Shown in pieces: positions 56,241 to 64,000 of a stretch of DNA of 64,000 nucleotides; position 1 is the first letter of the stretch; every line of letters begins with the position of its first letter. The notes under the pieces are model-generated. The model saw only the letters and a program-made list of their open reading frames with translations. It searched no databases and had not been told where the DNA came from. The stretch spans positions 1-64,000 of the forward strand of contig JANQAC010000001.1 in NCBI GenBank assembly GCA_024707255.1, in the 5' to 3' direction. The stretch comes from Asticcacaulis sp. (lineage in GTDB: Bacteria; Pseudomonadota; Alphaproteobacteria; Caulobacterales; Caulobacteraceae). A program made the position numbers and the translations under genes.

Positions 56241-58079
56241 TTAGGCGTCTGCCTTAACGCGCTTCTTGCGGAACGACGGGTTCAGCTCCTTCTTGCGCAG
56301 GCGGATCGACTTCGGCGTCACTTCCACCAGTTCATCGTCTTCGATATAGGCGATCGCCTGTTCCAGCGTCGGACGGCGCGGCGGCGTCAGGCGGATGGCT
56401 TCGTCCGTGCCCGAGGCGCGGATATTGGTCAACTGCTTGGTCTTCATCGGGTTGACGTCGAGGTCATCGGTACGCGAATTTTCGCCGATAATCATGCCCA
56501 TATAGGTCTTTTCGCCGCCGCCCACGAACATGGTGCCGCGTTCTTCCAGCTTCCACAGCGCAAACGCCGCGGTTTCGCCGTCGCCGTTGGAGACGAGCAC
56601 GCCCTTGCGGTTCTGGTCGATCAGGCCCTTATAGCCTTCATAGTGCGAGAACACACGGTTCAGCACGCCGGAGCCACGCGTATCGGTCAGGAACTCGCCC
56701 TGATACCCGATCAGCGAGCGCGACGGCGACTTCAAGGTGATGCGCGTCTTGCCGGCGCCCGAAGGCCCCATGTCCTTCAGCTCGGCCTTGCGGGCGGAGA
56801 GCTTTTCGATGACCACGCCGGTATATTCTTCGTCAACGTCGATCACCACGTCTTCGATCGGCTCCAGCTTCTCACCGGTTTCCGGATCGTTCTTGAAGAC
56901 CACGCGCGGACGCGAAATGGCCACTTCAAACCCTTCGCGGCGCATGTTTTCGATCAGCACGCCCAGTTGCAGTTCTCCACGGCCGGCCACTTCAAACGCG
57001 TCCTTCTCGTCGGTTTCCGTCACGCGGATGGCGACGTTCGATTCGGCTTCACGCAGCAGGCGCTCACGGATAACACGCGACTGCACCTTGGTGCCTTCCT
57101 TGCCGGCCAGCGGCGAATCGTTGACCGAAACGGTCATCGAGATGGTGGGCGGATCGATCGGCTGCGCCGGCAGCGCGTCGGTCAGGCTCATGTCGCACAG
57201 CGTATCGGCCACGGTCGCCTTGGAAAGGCCGGCAATCGCGCAGATGTCACCGGCTTCGGTGCCTTCGTCGATCGGCTGGCGCTTCAGGCCGCGGAAGGCC
57301 AGCACCTTGGTGATGCGGCCGCGCTCGATTTCAACGCCGTCGCGGTTCAGCGCCTTGATGGCCAGGCCCGGAACGGCGCGGCCCGAATTGACGCGGCCGG
57401 TCAGGACGCGGCCGAGGAACGGATCGGATTCGATCAGAACGGCCAGCATCTGGAACGGCTTGTCCTTGTTTTCGACCACCTTCGGCGCCGGCACATGTTC
57501 CACGATCAGGTCGAAGAGCGGCCCCAGGTTATCCGAAGGCACATTCATGTCCATCGTCGCCCAGCCGTTCTTGCCGGAAGCGTAGATGTGCGGGAAATCA
57601 AGCTGCTCGTCGGTCGCGCCCATGGCGGCGAACAGGTCGAAGGCTTCATTGTGGACGCGGTCCGGATCGGCGTGCGGGCGGTCGACCTTATTGATGCAGA
57701 GGATCGGACGCAGGCCCAGCTTCAGCGCCTTGCCGAGCACGAACTTGGTCTGCGGCATGACGCCTTCCTCGGCGTCGATCAGGATGACGCAGCCGTCAAC
57801 CATGCCCAGGATGCGTTCCACTTCGCCGCCGAAGTCGGCGTGGCCCGGCGTGTCGATGATGTTGATGCGGGTCTCGCCCGCCTTGCCGTTCCACAGAACG
57901 GAGGTACACTTGGCGAGGATGGTGATGCCGCGCTCGCGCTCCTGGTCGTTTGAGTCCATGGCGCGCTCGACGGTCGCTTCATTGGCGCGGAAAACGCCGG
58001 ACTGGGCCAGCAGGGCGTCAACGAGAGTGGTCTTGCCATGGTCAACGTGGGCGATGATGGCGATATTACGCAGATTCAT
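56241..58079 (-). CDS. typA: Translational GTPase TypA/BipA
   Basis: 612 residues. GTPase motifs AHVDHGKTTLVDALL (G1), DTPGHADFGGE (G3) and NKVDRPHADP (G4), then EF-G-like domains II, III and V and the TypA C-terminal domain with KEYTGVVIEKL- and GYQGEFLTDTRGSGVLNR-type motifs. It ends in a basic tail (LRKKELNPSFRKKRVKADA). It binds the 70S ribosome and aids 50S assembly and growth under stress. Starts at the ATG at 58079. A terminator lies about 100 bases after the stop. Confidence 0.96.
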   Translation of the reverse strand: MNLRNIAIIAHVDHGKTTLVDALLAQSGVFRANEATVERAMDSNDQERERGITILAKCTSVLWNGKAGETRINIIDTPGHADFGGEVERILGMVDGCVILIDAEEGVMPQTKFVLGKALKLGLRPILCINKVDRPHADPDRVHNEAFDLFAAMGATDEQLDFPHIYASGKNGWATMDMNVPSDNLGPLFDLIVEHVPAPKVVENKDKPFQMLAVLIESDPFLGRVLTGRVNSGRAVPGLAIKALNRDGVEIERGRITKVLAFRGLKRQPIDEGTEAGDICAIAGLSKATVADTLCDMSLTDALPAQPIDPPTISMTVSVNDSPLAGKEGTKVQSRVIRERLLREAESNVAIRVTETDEKDAFEVAGRGELQLGVLIENMRREGFEVAISRPRVVFKNDPETGEKLEPIEDVVIDVDEEYTGVVIEKLSARKAELKDMGPSGAGKTRITLKSPSRSLIGYQGEFLTDTRGSGVLNRVFSHYEGYKGLIDQNRKGVLVSNGDGETAAFALWKLEERGTMFVGGGEKTYMGMIIGENSRTDDLDVNPMKTKQLTNIRASGTDEAIRLTPPRRPTLEQAIAYIEDDELVEVTPKSIRLRKKELNPSFRKKRVKADA

Positions 58080-58101
58080 AAAGGGCCTTTAAACTGTTTC
58101 G

Positions 58102-58312
58102 CCTCCCCTGTTTACGGGGGAGGTGGCGCGAAGCGCCGGAGGGGGCTTTCATCTTAAGCCTCCCCAACAGGTCAGGGCGGCTTCTGTTTATACCTCCCCA
58201 ACTTGTTGGGGAGGGGGGACCGCGCCCGTCAGGGCGTGGTGGTGGGGTATCTTGCTTCCCTCTCCTCCCCTGCGAAGCGGGGGAGGTGGCGCGAAGCGAC
58301 GGAGGGGGCATA
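58102..58312. repeat. Cluster of three intergenic palindromic units
   Basis: Three units in a row upstream of typA: CCTCCCCTGTTTACGGGGGAGG with GCGCGAAGCGCCGGAGGGGG, then TACCTCCCCAACTTGTTGGGGAGG with GACCGC...GTGGTGGTGGGG, then CTCCTCCCCTGCGAAGCGGGGGAGG with GCGCGAAGCGACGGAGGGGG. Both types of the family occur here. The 506-base stretch 58080-58585 has no other feature except the two terminators listed. Confidence 0.65.
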
Positions 58313-58335
58313 AGGCCCTTCCCGCTCCGGATGCC

Positions 58336-58364
58336 AAAAAAGCCTCTGCGAATTCGGAGAGGCT
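58336..58364 (-). terminator. Leftward terminator near 58350
   Basis: Read leftward: GCCTCT-CCGAATTCGC-AGAGGC then TTTTTT (plus A run at 58336-58341). Points left toward typA. Its cognate gene is unclear. Confidence 0.5.
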
Positions 58365-58550
58365 GCGAGGTGGAGGTGTCTATAGATTTGCGCGCCGTAT
58401 AACCGAAACCGGCCCAAAAGGCCAGACCACCCGCCAAACTATTTTTCGCGGGTGCGAGAGGCAGGCAGGGGCACGGCCCCTGCACCCGGAAGGTGCTTAC
58501 AAGCGCCTATTTACATAATACAAATAGCGAACCATCGGATATAGAATAAA

Positions 58551-58570
58551 GGGAGAGCTTTAGCTCTCCC
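58551..58570 (-). terminator. Leftward terminator after a small ORF
   Basis: A perfect GGGAGAGC, TTTA, GCTCTCCC hairpin with a T-rich stretch (TTTATTCTAT) on the leftward side. Lies 16 bases after the stop of the small leftward ORF at 58586. Confidence 0.6.
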
Positions 58571-58585
58571 TGATCCGTAATAAAT

Positions 58586-58846
58586 TCACTTGTTAAGCTG
58601 TCGGATCGTATTCTCCGCTTTTGCTATAGCATCCTTTGCAATTTCAAGAGCGGCAATAGCCGCAACAGCTTGTGCTGCTTTCGGGTATGGCCCAGGTGGT
58701 GGAAGATCTTGAGAGGATGCCGGTATATCCCCCCGGATGGAGGCCGGCCTCGACACCGACAGCGCGCCGGAAACCGGCGAAGAGACCGACGCCATTGCCC
58801 TGAAGCGGCGGCGCGAGCCTGGCGCGCCACGTGCAAATAAAGCCAA
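58586..58846 (-). CDS. Possible small protein with helical C-terminus, uncertain
   Basis: 86 residues if read from the TTG at 58846; an internal ATG at about 58795 is also possible. The last 35 residues (AAQAVAAIAALEIAKDAIAKAENTIRQLNK) form a clear amphipathic helix and sit just before a terminator hairpin, which argues for a real gene end. The N-terminal part is Arg/Ser-rich and does not look like a natural protein, and the opposite strand is also open there. It may be the remnant of a larger gene or a misjoined region. No family recognised. Confidence 0.3.
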   Translation of the reverse strand: MALFARGAPGSRRRFRAMASVSSPVSGALSVSRPASIRGDIPASSQDLPPPGPYPKAAQAVAAIAALEIAKDAIAKAENTIRQLNK

Positions 58847-59133
58847 AATGACCGCCGCCGCTCCACATCGAAATCTTATTTATTTCGCCAGATCAAAAAG
58901 TATATTTTGAAATACGCCTTCATATATTGAGCCCATCCTGCAAATATTTCTTCAATAATAGCGAATTTTATTGCTATTAAACCCCATATATGAGACCCTG
59001 AAATATATTCGAAACCAGACCTTTGACTTGTCTGCACGCTCAGGCCTTCTCTCAAGCATCGCAAATTTCGGACCGTGCCGCGCATTCTCGCGCCGCATAA
59101 CCGCACGATCGTGCGATCTTCAAGGAGCCCCCC

Positions 59134-59337
59134 ATGGCCAACGGTACAGTTAAGTGGTTCAACCCGATCAAGGGTTTTGGTTTCATCCAGCCGACAGACG
59201 GCAGCGGCGATGTCTTCGTCCATATCTCGGCAGTCGAAAAGGCCGGTCTGCGCAGCCTGAACGAAGGCCAGTCGATCGCCTACCAGATCGTCAATGAGCG
59301 CGGCAAGAACGCCGCGGTTGATCTCAGCACCGTCTGA
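59134..59337 (+). CDS. Cold-shock domain protein (CspA family)
   Basis: 67 residues, one cold-shock domain. RNP1 KGFGFIQ (residues 14-20) and RNP2 DVFVHIS (about 27-33) are intact, as is the opening GTVKWFNPIKG. It binds single-stranded RNA/DNA and melts mRNA structure. AAGGAG lies 8 bases ahead of the ATG. About 260 bases of AT-rich sequence precede it; a long structured leader is usual for cold-shock genes, but I cannot show a thermosensor here. A small conserved hypothetical follows 49 bases after the stop. Confidence 0.93.
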   Translation: MANGTVKWFNPIKGFGFIQPTDGSGDVFVHISAVEKAGLRSLNEGQSIAYQIVNERGKNAAVDLSTV

Positions 59338-59386
59338 GCAAAGGAAAGGGCCAGGTTCGGCCACGCCGGACCTGCGCACGCATATC

Positions 59387-59638
59387 ATGACACAAAAGCT
59401 TTCATTGGCGGCCCTGCGCTGGGACGACATCTGGCCGACCGCCGGCGAAACCGGACTGAAGCACCAGGTCGTGCCCGTTCGCTTTTGCATCCTGCCGCGC
59501 GGCAAATCCTGGCAGGTCTCGCGTAACGCCGCCTTCTGGGGCGTTTTCCAGTCGCGCACCGAAGCCGATAACTCGGTCCGTCAGGCCATGCTGGCCATCT
59601 TCACGGCGGGCGGCGCGGCCCAGGTTCGCTTTACCTGA
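59387..59638 (+). CDS. Small hypothetical protein downstream of the cold-shock gene
   Basis: 83 residues from an ATG at 59387. No signal peptide or membrane helix. The centre, VVPVRFCILPRGKSWQVSRNAAFWGVFQSRTEADNSVRQA, has the strand-helix pattern of DUF2188-like small proteins (RGKxWxV...F.SRxEA). Probably co-transcribed with the cold-shock gene. Function unknown. Confidence 0.6.
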   Translation: MTQKLSLAALRWDDIWPTAGETGLKHQVVPVRFCILPRGKSWQVSRNAAFWGVFQSRTEADNSVRQAMLAIFTAGGAAQVRFT

Positions 59639-59726
59639 CCCCAATTTACCCGCAGACCAAAGACTTGCCGGACGGCCTTTCGCGATCGCGCTCTGGCCGA
59701 CGCCCGTCCGCTCTGAATAAACAAGA

Positions 59727-59857
59727 AACCCCACCACCAACGCGCAAGAGCGCGTCGGCCCCCCTCCCCGGCAGAGCCAGGGAGGTATAAGAAATATCAT
59801 ACCTCCCCAATTTATTGGGGAGGGGGACCGCGCCCAGAGGGCGTGGTGGTGGGGTTT
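59727..59857. repeat. Head-to-head intergenic repeat pair, second copy
   Basis: Left half AAACCCCACCACCA...GGCCCCCCTCCCCGGC...GGGAGGTAT and right half ATACCTCCCCAATTTATTGGGGAGG...GACCGCGCCC...GTGGTGGTGGGGTTT are inverted copies about a 10-base centre. Same structure as the pair at 45107-45256. The interval 59639-59873 contains no gene. Confidence 0.75.
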
Positions 59858-59873
59858 CTTGCTTTTTAACCCC

Positions 59874-60281
59874 TCAGTTCACCCGCTTGACCGAAACCGC
59901 CGTCACGATCTCTTCAAGCTGCTCCATCAGGAACGGCTTGCACAACACCTCGTCCATCCCGGCCAGTTGACACAGCCGGCGCGTGCCCATGTCCGAATGT
60001 CCGGTGATCCCCACGATCGGCACCGGCGGCACCAGCCCCTCACCTTCCTGGCCGCGGATCGCCTTGGTGGCCATGAGCCCGTCCATGACCGGCATCTCGA
60101 TATCCATGAGGATCAGCGCATAGGCCGAACGGCCCGACATCTCCAGCGCCTCGCGGCCGTCGCGCGCGCGCTCGACGCCGAAATCCAGCAGGTCCAGCAT
60201 GGATTCGATGACGAAGGCAGTCTCGTCATTGTCATCGGCCACAAGGACCAGACGGTTTGTCTTGGGACTGAGTTCGCTCAT
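59874..60281 (-). CDS. Single-domain response regulator (CheY-like)
   Basis: 135 residues: a lone receiver domain. Acidic pair DD (residues 16-17) after LVLVAD, phospho-acceptor Asp in LILMDIEMPVMDG (about 59), Thr in GITGHS (about 92) and Lys in LCKPF (about 114). No output domain, so it likely acts by protein contact, as CheY, DivK and phosphorelay proteins do. No histidine kinase is adjacent. Caulobacterales have many such single-domain regulators. Confidence 0.88.
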   Translation of the reverse strand: MSELSPKTNRLVLVADDNDETAFVIESMLDLLDFGVERARDGREALEMSGRSAYALILMDIEMPVMDGLMATKAIRGQEGEGLVPPVPIVGITGHSDMGTRRLCQLAGMDEVLCKPFLMEQLEEIVTAVSVKRVN

Positions 60282-60344
60282 GCGGCACCCTTTTACACTG
60301 CCGCGAACATAGCCCGGCGCATGTAAAGGTTCAGTACGGGATGG

Positions 60345-61746
60345 CTATTGGCGGCCCATGTTTCGATCCGCCCAGGCGATGAAGCTGGCGATATTCGGCG
60401 CATCCGTGTGGCCGCCGGTGTGCTGACGCCAGGCCAGTTGGCCATCCAGCAGGTCGGTCAGCGGCGGTGGCATGACGGCGGTTTTGTAGTCATTGCCGAC
60501 GCCAAGATCCTTCGCGCCGAGCAGCTTCCAGACGCTGCCGGCCGCCACGGTCGCCATATAGCTGCCCTGCTGGTCCAGCCATTTGGCGTCGCCCTGTTCG
60601 GGCACGCCGTAGGAGATAAAGACCAGTCGCGGCGCCGCCAGGGCGATCAGTTCGTGGGAATCCACCGGCAGGTCGCCGGCAGTCTGCGGCCCGCCATATT
60701 TGAGGAAGTTGCCGGCCATCCAGTGATATTCGCCGGAACCGGTCAAGGATCTCGACCGCCTCGCCGAAATTGCGCCGGTGCGGCTTGGCCCCGCCTTCGC
60801 CGGAAGAGCCGATCAGCCCCATGTAAAAGCGCTGATCGAAAGCCATGGTGACCAGCGCCGCCTTGCCGTAGCGCGACACGCCCTCGATGCCGATGTGCGA
60901 TTTATCCACCTCCGGCCGGGTGGTGAGATAATCGAACACTTGGCCGGCGCCCCAGGCCCAGGCACGCAACGCGCCCCAGTCGTCCGGCTTGCGTGGCTGG
61001 CCCTTGTTGACGAGGCCGATGATGCCTTGAGTCAGGCCCGCGCCGTTATCGGCCTGGTAGCTGGTCGGGTTAAGGATAACCACGCCCCAGCCATCGGCCA
61101 CCAGTTGGTGGATGCGGTCGAGATTGGCGGCCTGCGCCGCGGCCAGAAAGCCCGCCATGCGTGGGTCAAGGTCTTTCGGCGGCGCGGGCGGCACTTTCGG
61201 CGCCGGGAACTGGGCCGGCCCCCAGTTGAACATGATCAGCACCGGCGCCGGGGCTTTCGTCTTCGCCGGCAAGATCAGCACGGCGTCGATATCAACGCCG
61301 ATCGCCGGATAAGCCGAATTATCGACACGCCCCACCAGGCGCGAAGCCAGAATGTCTGTGCCCAGCAGGGTTTCCGCCTCGCTTTCGGTGGTACGCCACG
61401 TCACGGCAGGCACATTTGCGGGGATACGGCCATAAACCTCGCGCTCGAAGGCTTCGGCAATCTGCGGCCGCCGTTTTTGCCACCAGTCATCGACCGTAGT
61501 GACCTTCCGGCCATTGTCGAGGGTCAGGATATCCGGCCAGTCGGGATAGGGATTGGCCCTGGCTTCGTCATAATTGGCATGGTCCGGCGCCTTTTCATCG
61601 CCGTTCGGACCTGGCCGCAGGGTCTGGATACCAAGCTGGTCCATCATGTTGCGGTGGTCCTGCTCAGCGGTAATGGTTTCGGCCGGCGCCGCCCCTGGTA
61701 GCGCTAACAAAAAGAGACCCAAAACGACGCTGACAACCGCTTTCAT
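60345..61746 (-). pseudogene. CE15 glucuronoyl esterase, one frameshift
   Basis: About 465 residues after joining. Signal peptide to about residue 22 (APAE), then the alpha/beta-hydrolase fold. CE15 hallmarks: GVSRYGKAAL (GxSRxGK nucleophile elbow), SSGEGGAKPHRRNFGEAVE, then the other frame LTGSGEYHWMAGNFLKYGG, DSHELIALAAPR (acid region) and TGGHTDAPN (catalytic His). The shift lies at 60747-60750 (one extra base between GTCGAG and TTGACC). CE15 enzymes cut the ester link between glucuronoxylan and lignin, or act on related uronate esters. GGAGGATATC precedes the ATG at 61746. All motifs survive, so an indel error is likely. The role fits with the CE2 acetylesterases elsewhere in the window. 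Confidence 0.88.
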
Positions 61747-61864
61747 GATATCCTCCGGGCAAATGACGGCGTCATTGGCGCGCCGTCTGCCCCCACCTTT
61801 TCATAAAAGGGCTCGCAGGTGAAGACGATAAAGGCGGAAGATGTCCCCACCTTCCGCCTTCCTG

Positions 61865-62647
61865 TTAGTATCCGGAGCTTGAATAGCTGCTGCTGGAATA
61901 GCTGGACGATTCCTCGTGCCAGCCGCCGTCACGGTCACGCCAGCCATAGGCGACCACCTGGCCGATATGCCAGCGGCCGTCATCATCCTGCCAGCCTACG
62001 GCGCGCGGACGGCCATAGTGCCACTGGCCCTGGTCGTCGCGCCAGCCTTCGTCGGCATTATACGGGCGGCGGGAACCATATTGCGAACCGGAATTATACC
62101 GGTCATCGACATAAGGCCGATCCGACCCATTATTATCGTAAGGCCGGGACTGGTAGTCGCTGTTGTCGCTGTAGGGAACGGTGTTGTATCCGCTGTCGTC
62201 CGACTGGCTGTAGCGGCTCGATGGCGCATCATAATAGACGTTGTCGTAATAGCCGCTTTGCGGACGGTCACGGAAGTAAAGTACCTGATAGCCATCGGGC
62301 GCCGCCGGTGGCGAATAATACTGCCCCTGGCGATAGGCGTAATAGGCGCCGTTGTAGCACTTCACCGACGACTTGCCGACCTGGTTGCCGATCACGCCGC
62401 CGAGCACTGCGCCGCCGACCGTACCGAGACCGCGTTCGTGCTTCGATACCTGGCTGCCGGCCAGGCCGCCGACCACGGCGCCGATCACCGCACCATTGGT
62501 GCCGGCATTGTCCTTTTTGGCGTAACAATAACCATCATAGGATCGTGTGTCATACTGGGCGTGAGCCGCGAAGGGCGTGGCCAGGGTGGCCGCCATCAGG
62601 CCGAGCACGGCCAGCGAGGGCGCCAGATATTTCTTGTGCTGTGTCAT
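61865..62647 (-). CDS. Glycine-zipper outer-membrane protein with Tyr/Ser-rich tail
   Basis: About 260 residues from 62647 (GGAGGAGAA upstream). Signal peptide to about residue 30 (AAHAQY). A glycine-zipper hairpin NGAVIGAVVGGLAGSQVSKHERGLGTVGG-type segment spans about residues 45-82, as in the 17-kDa antigen family. After that, a long Tyr/Asp/Ser-rich low-complexity region ends in three WRDD/WHYG-type motifs (EGWRDDQGQWHYG, VGWQDDDGRWHIG, YGWRDRDGGWHEE), a small repeat of about 15 residues. An upstream start at 62851 lies in the next gene and is rejected. Likely surface- or periplasm-facing; function unknown. Confidence 0.7.
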   Translation of the reverse strand: MTQHKKYLAPSLAVLGLMAATLATPFAAHAQYDTRSYDGYCYAKKDNAGTNGAVIGAVVGGLAGSQVSKHERGLGTVGGAVLGGVIGNQVGKSSVKCYNGAYYAYRQGQYYSPPAAPDGYQVLYFRDRPQSGYYDNVYYDAPSSRYSQSDDSGYNTVPYSDNSDYQSRPYDNNGSDRPYVDDRYNSGSQYGSRRPYNADEGWRDDQGQWHYGRPRAVGWQDDDGRWHIGQVVAYGWRDRDGGWHEESSSYSSSSYSSSGY

Positions 62648-62741
62648 CTCAAGGTTCTCCTCCAGGCGCAAAGCCTTTGCCTGCCAGCCTGAACCCATAA
62701 GTATAAGTATGCAATAAGGCGCGCTTGCGGCGGGAATTGGC

Positions 62742-64000
62742 CTATTCGGCCGATATTTCCAGCGCATTGCGATGCAGGCCGGCCCTGAGCGCGGCCCTGT
62801 CCAGTTCGCCTTCCCAGCGCGAAACGACGACGCAGGCCACACCATTGCCAATGAAATTGGTCAGCGCCCGGCATTCGCTCATGAACTTGTCGATGCCGAG
62901 TACAATGGCCATGCCGGGCACCAGCGCCGGATTGACCACGGCAAGCGTCGCGCCAAGGGTAATAAAGCCCGCGCCGGTGACGCCGGAAGCGCCTTTCGAA
63001 GTCAGCATGGCCACGCCCAGAAGGGTCAGTTGCTGCATCAGGCTGAGGTCATAACCCAGGGCCTGGGCGATAAACAGCGAGGCCAGGGTCATGTAGATAT
63101 TGGTGCCGTCAAGATTGAACGAATAGCCGGTCGGGATCACCAGCCCCACCACCGGCTTGGAGCAGCCGAGCGCCTCCATCTTGCGCATCAGGTTCGGCAG
63201 GGCACTTTCCGAGGACGAGGTGCCGAGCACGATCAGCAGTTCATCCTTGATATAGGCGACGAAGCGGAAAATCGAAAAGCCGCACAACCAGGCAACGATG
63301 CCAAGCACGACAACAACGAACAGGATAGCCGTCAGGTAAAAGGTGCCGATCAGCATCAGCAGCGATCCCAGCGCCGCCGCGCCAAACTTGCCGAGCGTAT
63401 AGGCCATGGCCGCGCCGGCGCCGATCGGCGCCAGCTTCATGATTTGGGTGATGATATCGAAGATGATCTGGCTTCCCTGGTCGATCAGGTTGCGGATTTC
63501 CTGCACCGGCGGACCGATACGCTGGAGGGCCAAGCCGGTCAGGATAGCCACCAGCAGCACCTGCAGGATATTGCCCTCGGCAAAGCCGCTCAGGAAGGTA
63601 TCCGGGATCAGGTGCAGGAAGAAATCGACCAGGGTTTCGTGGGTTTCCGGCGCGACGTATTTCGCCACGGCGGCGGCATTGCCGGCGGCGTGCATACCGG
63701 CGCCCGGCTTGATGACATTGGCGACGATCAGGCCGAGTATCAGCGCGAAAGTCGAGATCACCTCGAAATAGACCATGGCCTTGACGCCGACCCGACCGAC
63801 CTGCTTGGCTTCAGCCACCTGGCCGATGCCGGAGACAACCGTGCAGAAGATCAGTACGGCAATGGTCATCTTGATCAGCTTGACGAAACCGTCGCCCAGC
63901 GCCTTCACCCAAGGCTGCGCCGCCACCTCCGGCCAGATCAGGCCGATGGCCGCGCCAAGCATCACGCCGAACAGCACTTGCACATAGAGATGACGGTAGA
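62742..64000 (-). CDS. DctA-type dicarboxylate:cation symporter, 5' end cut by the window
   Basis: The visible 419 residues match the DAACS family. The SerxxSer-rich hairpin [16 protein letters not shown] (HP1), the NMDGT-like [15 protein letters not shown] in TM7, and [16 protein letters not shown] (HP2) are seen, as is the C-terminal [26 protein letters not shown]. This is close to DctA, which imports succinate, fumarate and malate. The reading frame continues past the window edge (YRHLY before the [10 protein letters not shown] helix), so the true start is outside. It is leftward and followed by the glycine-zipper gene. Confidence 0.92.
   Translation of the reverse strand, partial: YRHLYVQVLFGVMLGAAIGLIWPEVAAQPWVKALGDGFVKLIKMTIAVLIFCTVVSGIGQVAEAKQVGRVGVKAMVYFEVISTFALILGLIVANVIKPGAGMHAAGNAAAVAKYVAPETHETLVDFFLHLIPDTFLSGFAEGNILQVLLVAILTGLALQRIGPPVQEIRNLIDQGSQIIFDIITQIMKLAPIGAGAAMAYTLGKFGAAALGSLLMLIGTFYLTAILFVVVVLGIVAWLCGFSIFRFVAYIKDELLIVLGTSSSESALPNLMRKMEALGCSKPVVGLVIPTGYSFNLDGTNIYMTLASLFIAQALGYDLSLMQQLTLLGVAMLTSKGASGVTGAGFITLGATLAVVNPALVPGMAIVLGIDKFMSECRALTNFIGNGVACVVVSRWEGELDRAALRAGLHRNALEISAE

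Noticed and set aside
56643..57953. A 436-codon open frame opposite typA
   Set aside because: Antisense to typA, low-complexity Arg/His/Asp-rich translation and no start signal; a shadow of codon bias.
58102..58312. Repeated GC-rich units resembling a CRISPR array
   Set aside because: Only three units of two different types, with no regular spacing, no unique spacers and no cas genes. They match the intergenic palindrome family.
58876..59559. A 227-codon leftward frame over the cold-shock gene
   Set aside because: It covers the cold-shock gene and the following small gene in antisense and has no recognisable protein features.

Overview
The window looks like a chromosomal segment of a free-living, polysaccharide-degrading alphaproteobacterium, most likely of the Caulobacterales (an Asticcacaulis- or Caulobacter-like genome; inference from gene content, not from a marker gene). 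Coding DNA is GC-rich. recA carries the alphaproteobacterial GTTC-N7-GTTC type of LexA box. Long TonB-dependent receptors, secreted esterases and glycan-active proteins, Tat-exported peptidases and many small GC-rich intergenic palindromes are present. No rRNA, tRNA, CRISPR array, phage or insertion sequence was recognised.

Layout. 0.2-2.6 kb: leftward operon of a small membrane protein, trmJ, a DUF3147-like protein and a CPBP protease. 2.7-3.6 kb: SRPBCC + ArsR pair and a 40-residue membrane protein. 3.8-5.0 kb: icd with a terminator. 5.2-11.0 kb: four tandem secreted CE2-like SGNH esterases with a zinc metallopeptidase between copies three and four. 11.2-15.1 kb: DUF2939, a small membrane protein, a glycine-zipper lipoprotein, a TPR protein and a conserved hypothetical. 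15.2-17.7 kb: AEC transporter, then a manganese (yybP-ykoY) riboswitch with its own promoter in front of a GDT1/MneA-type exporter, and a convergent SDR. 17.8-23.7 kb: alaS, recA with two LexA boxes, and an SLC13 permease. 23.7-31.2 kb: a broken glycosidase-like gene, PadR with a HAAS membrane protein, a GGDEF cyclase, a DUF4874/DUF4832 lipoprotein and a membrane protein. 31.5-41.0 kb: a gluconate-type locus: LacI regulator, TonB receptor, gluconokinase, a secreted double beta-helix protein fused to an SMP-30-like propeller, and a GntP permease. LacI operators lie in front of both the regulator and the receptor. 41.0-49.2 kb: kdpFABCDE with an extra small ORF ahead of kdpF and a repeat inserted between kdpB and kdpC. 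49.2-53.1 kb: two tandem Tat-exported DUF885 peptidase-like genes. 53.2-56.0 kb: sodC, an isochorismatase-fold protein and small hypotheticals. 56.2-64.0 kb: typA, repeats, a cold-shock gene, a single-domain response regulator, a CE15 glucuronoyl esterase, a glycine-zipper protein and a DctA-type symporter cut by the window edge.

How it works together. The CE2 esterases, CE15 esterase, glycosidase-like gene and beta-helix/propeller protein point to breakdown of decorated plant or algal polysaccharide in the periplasm or outside the cell. The LacI-controlled receptor, permease and kinase would import an aldonic-acid-type product and feed it to 6-phosphogluconate metabolism; this is inference from family membership. 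Kdp and the Mn riboswitch/exporter handle ion stress.

Caution. Nine genes, including icd and kdpD, carry a single-base frameshift, several of them in short homopolymers. This density in otherwise intact genes looks like indel error in the underlying sequence rather than real gene decay. I list these genes as frameshifted but describe the intact protein that can be read across the shift.
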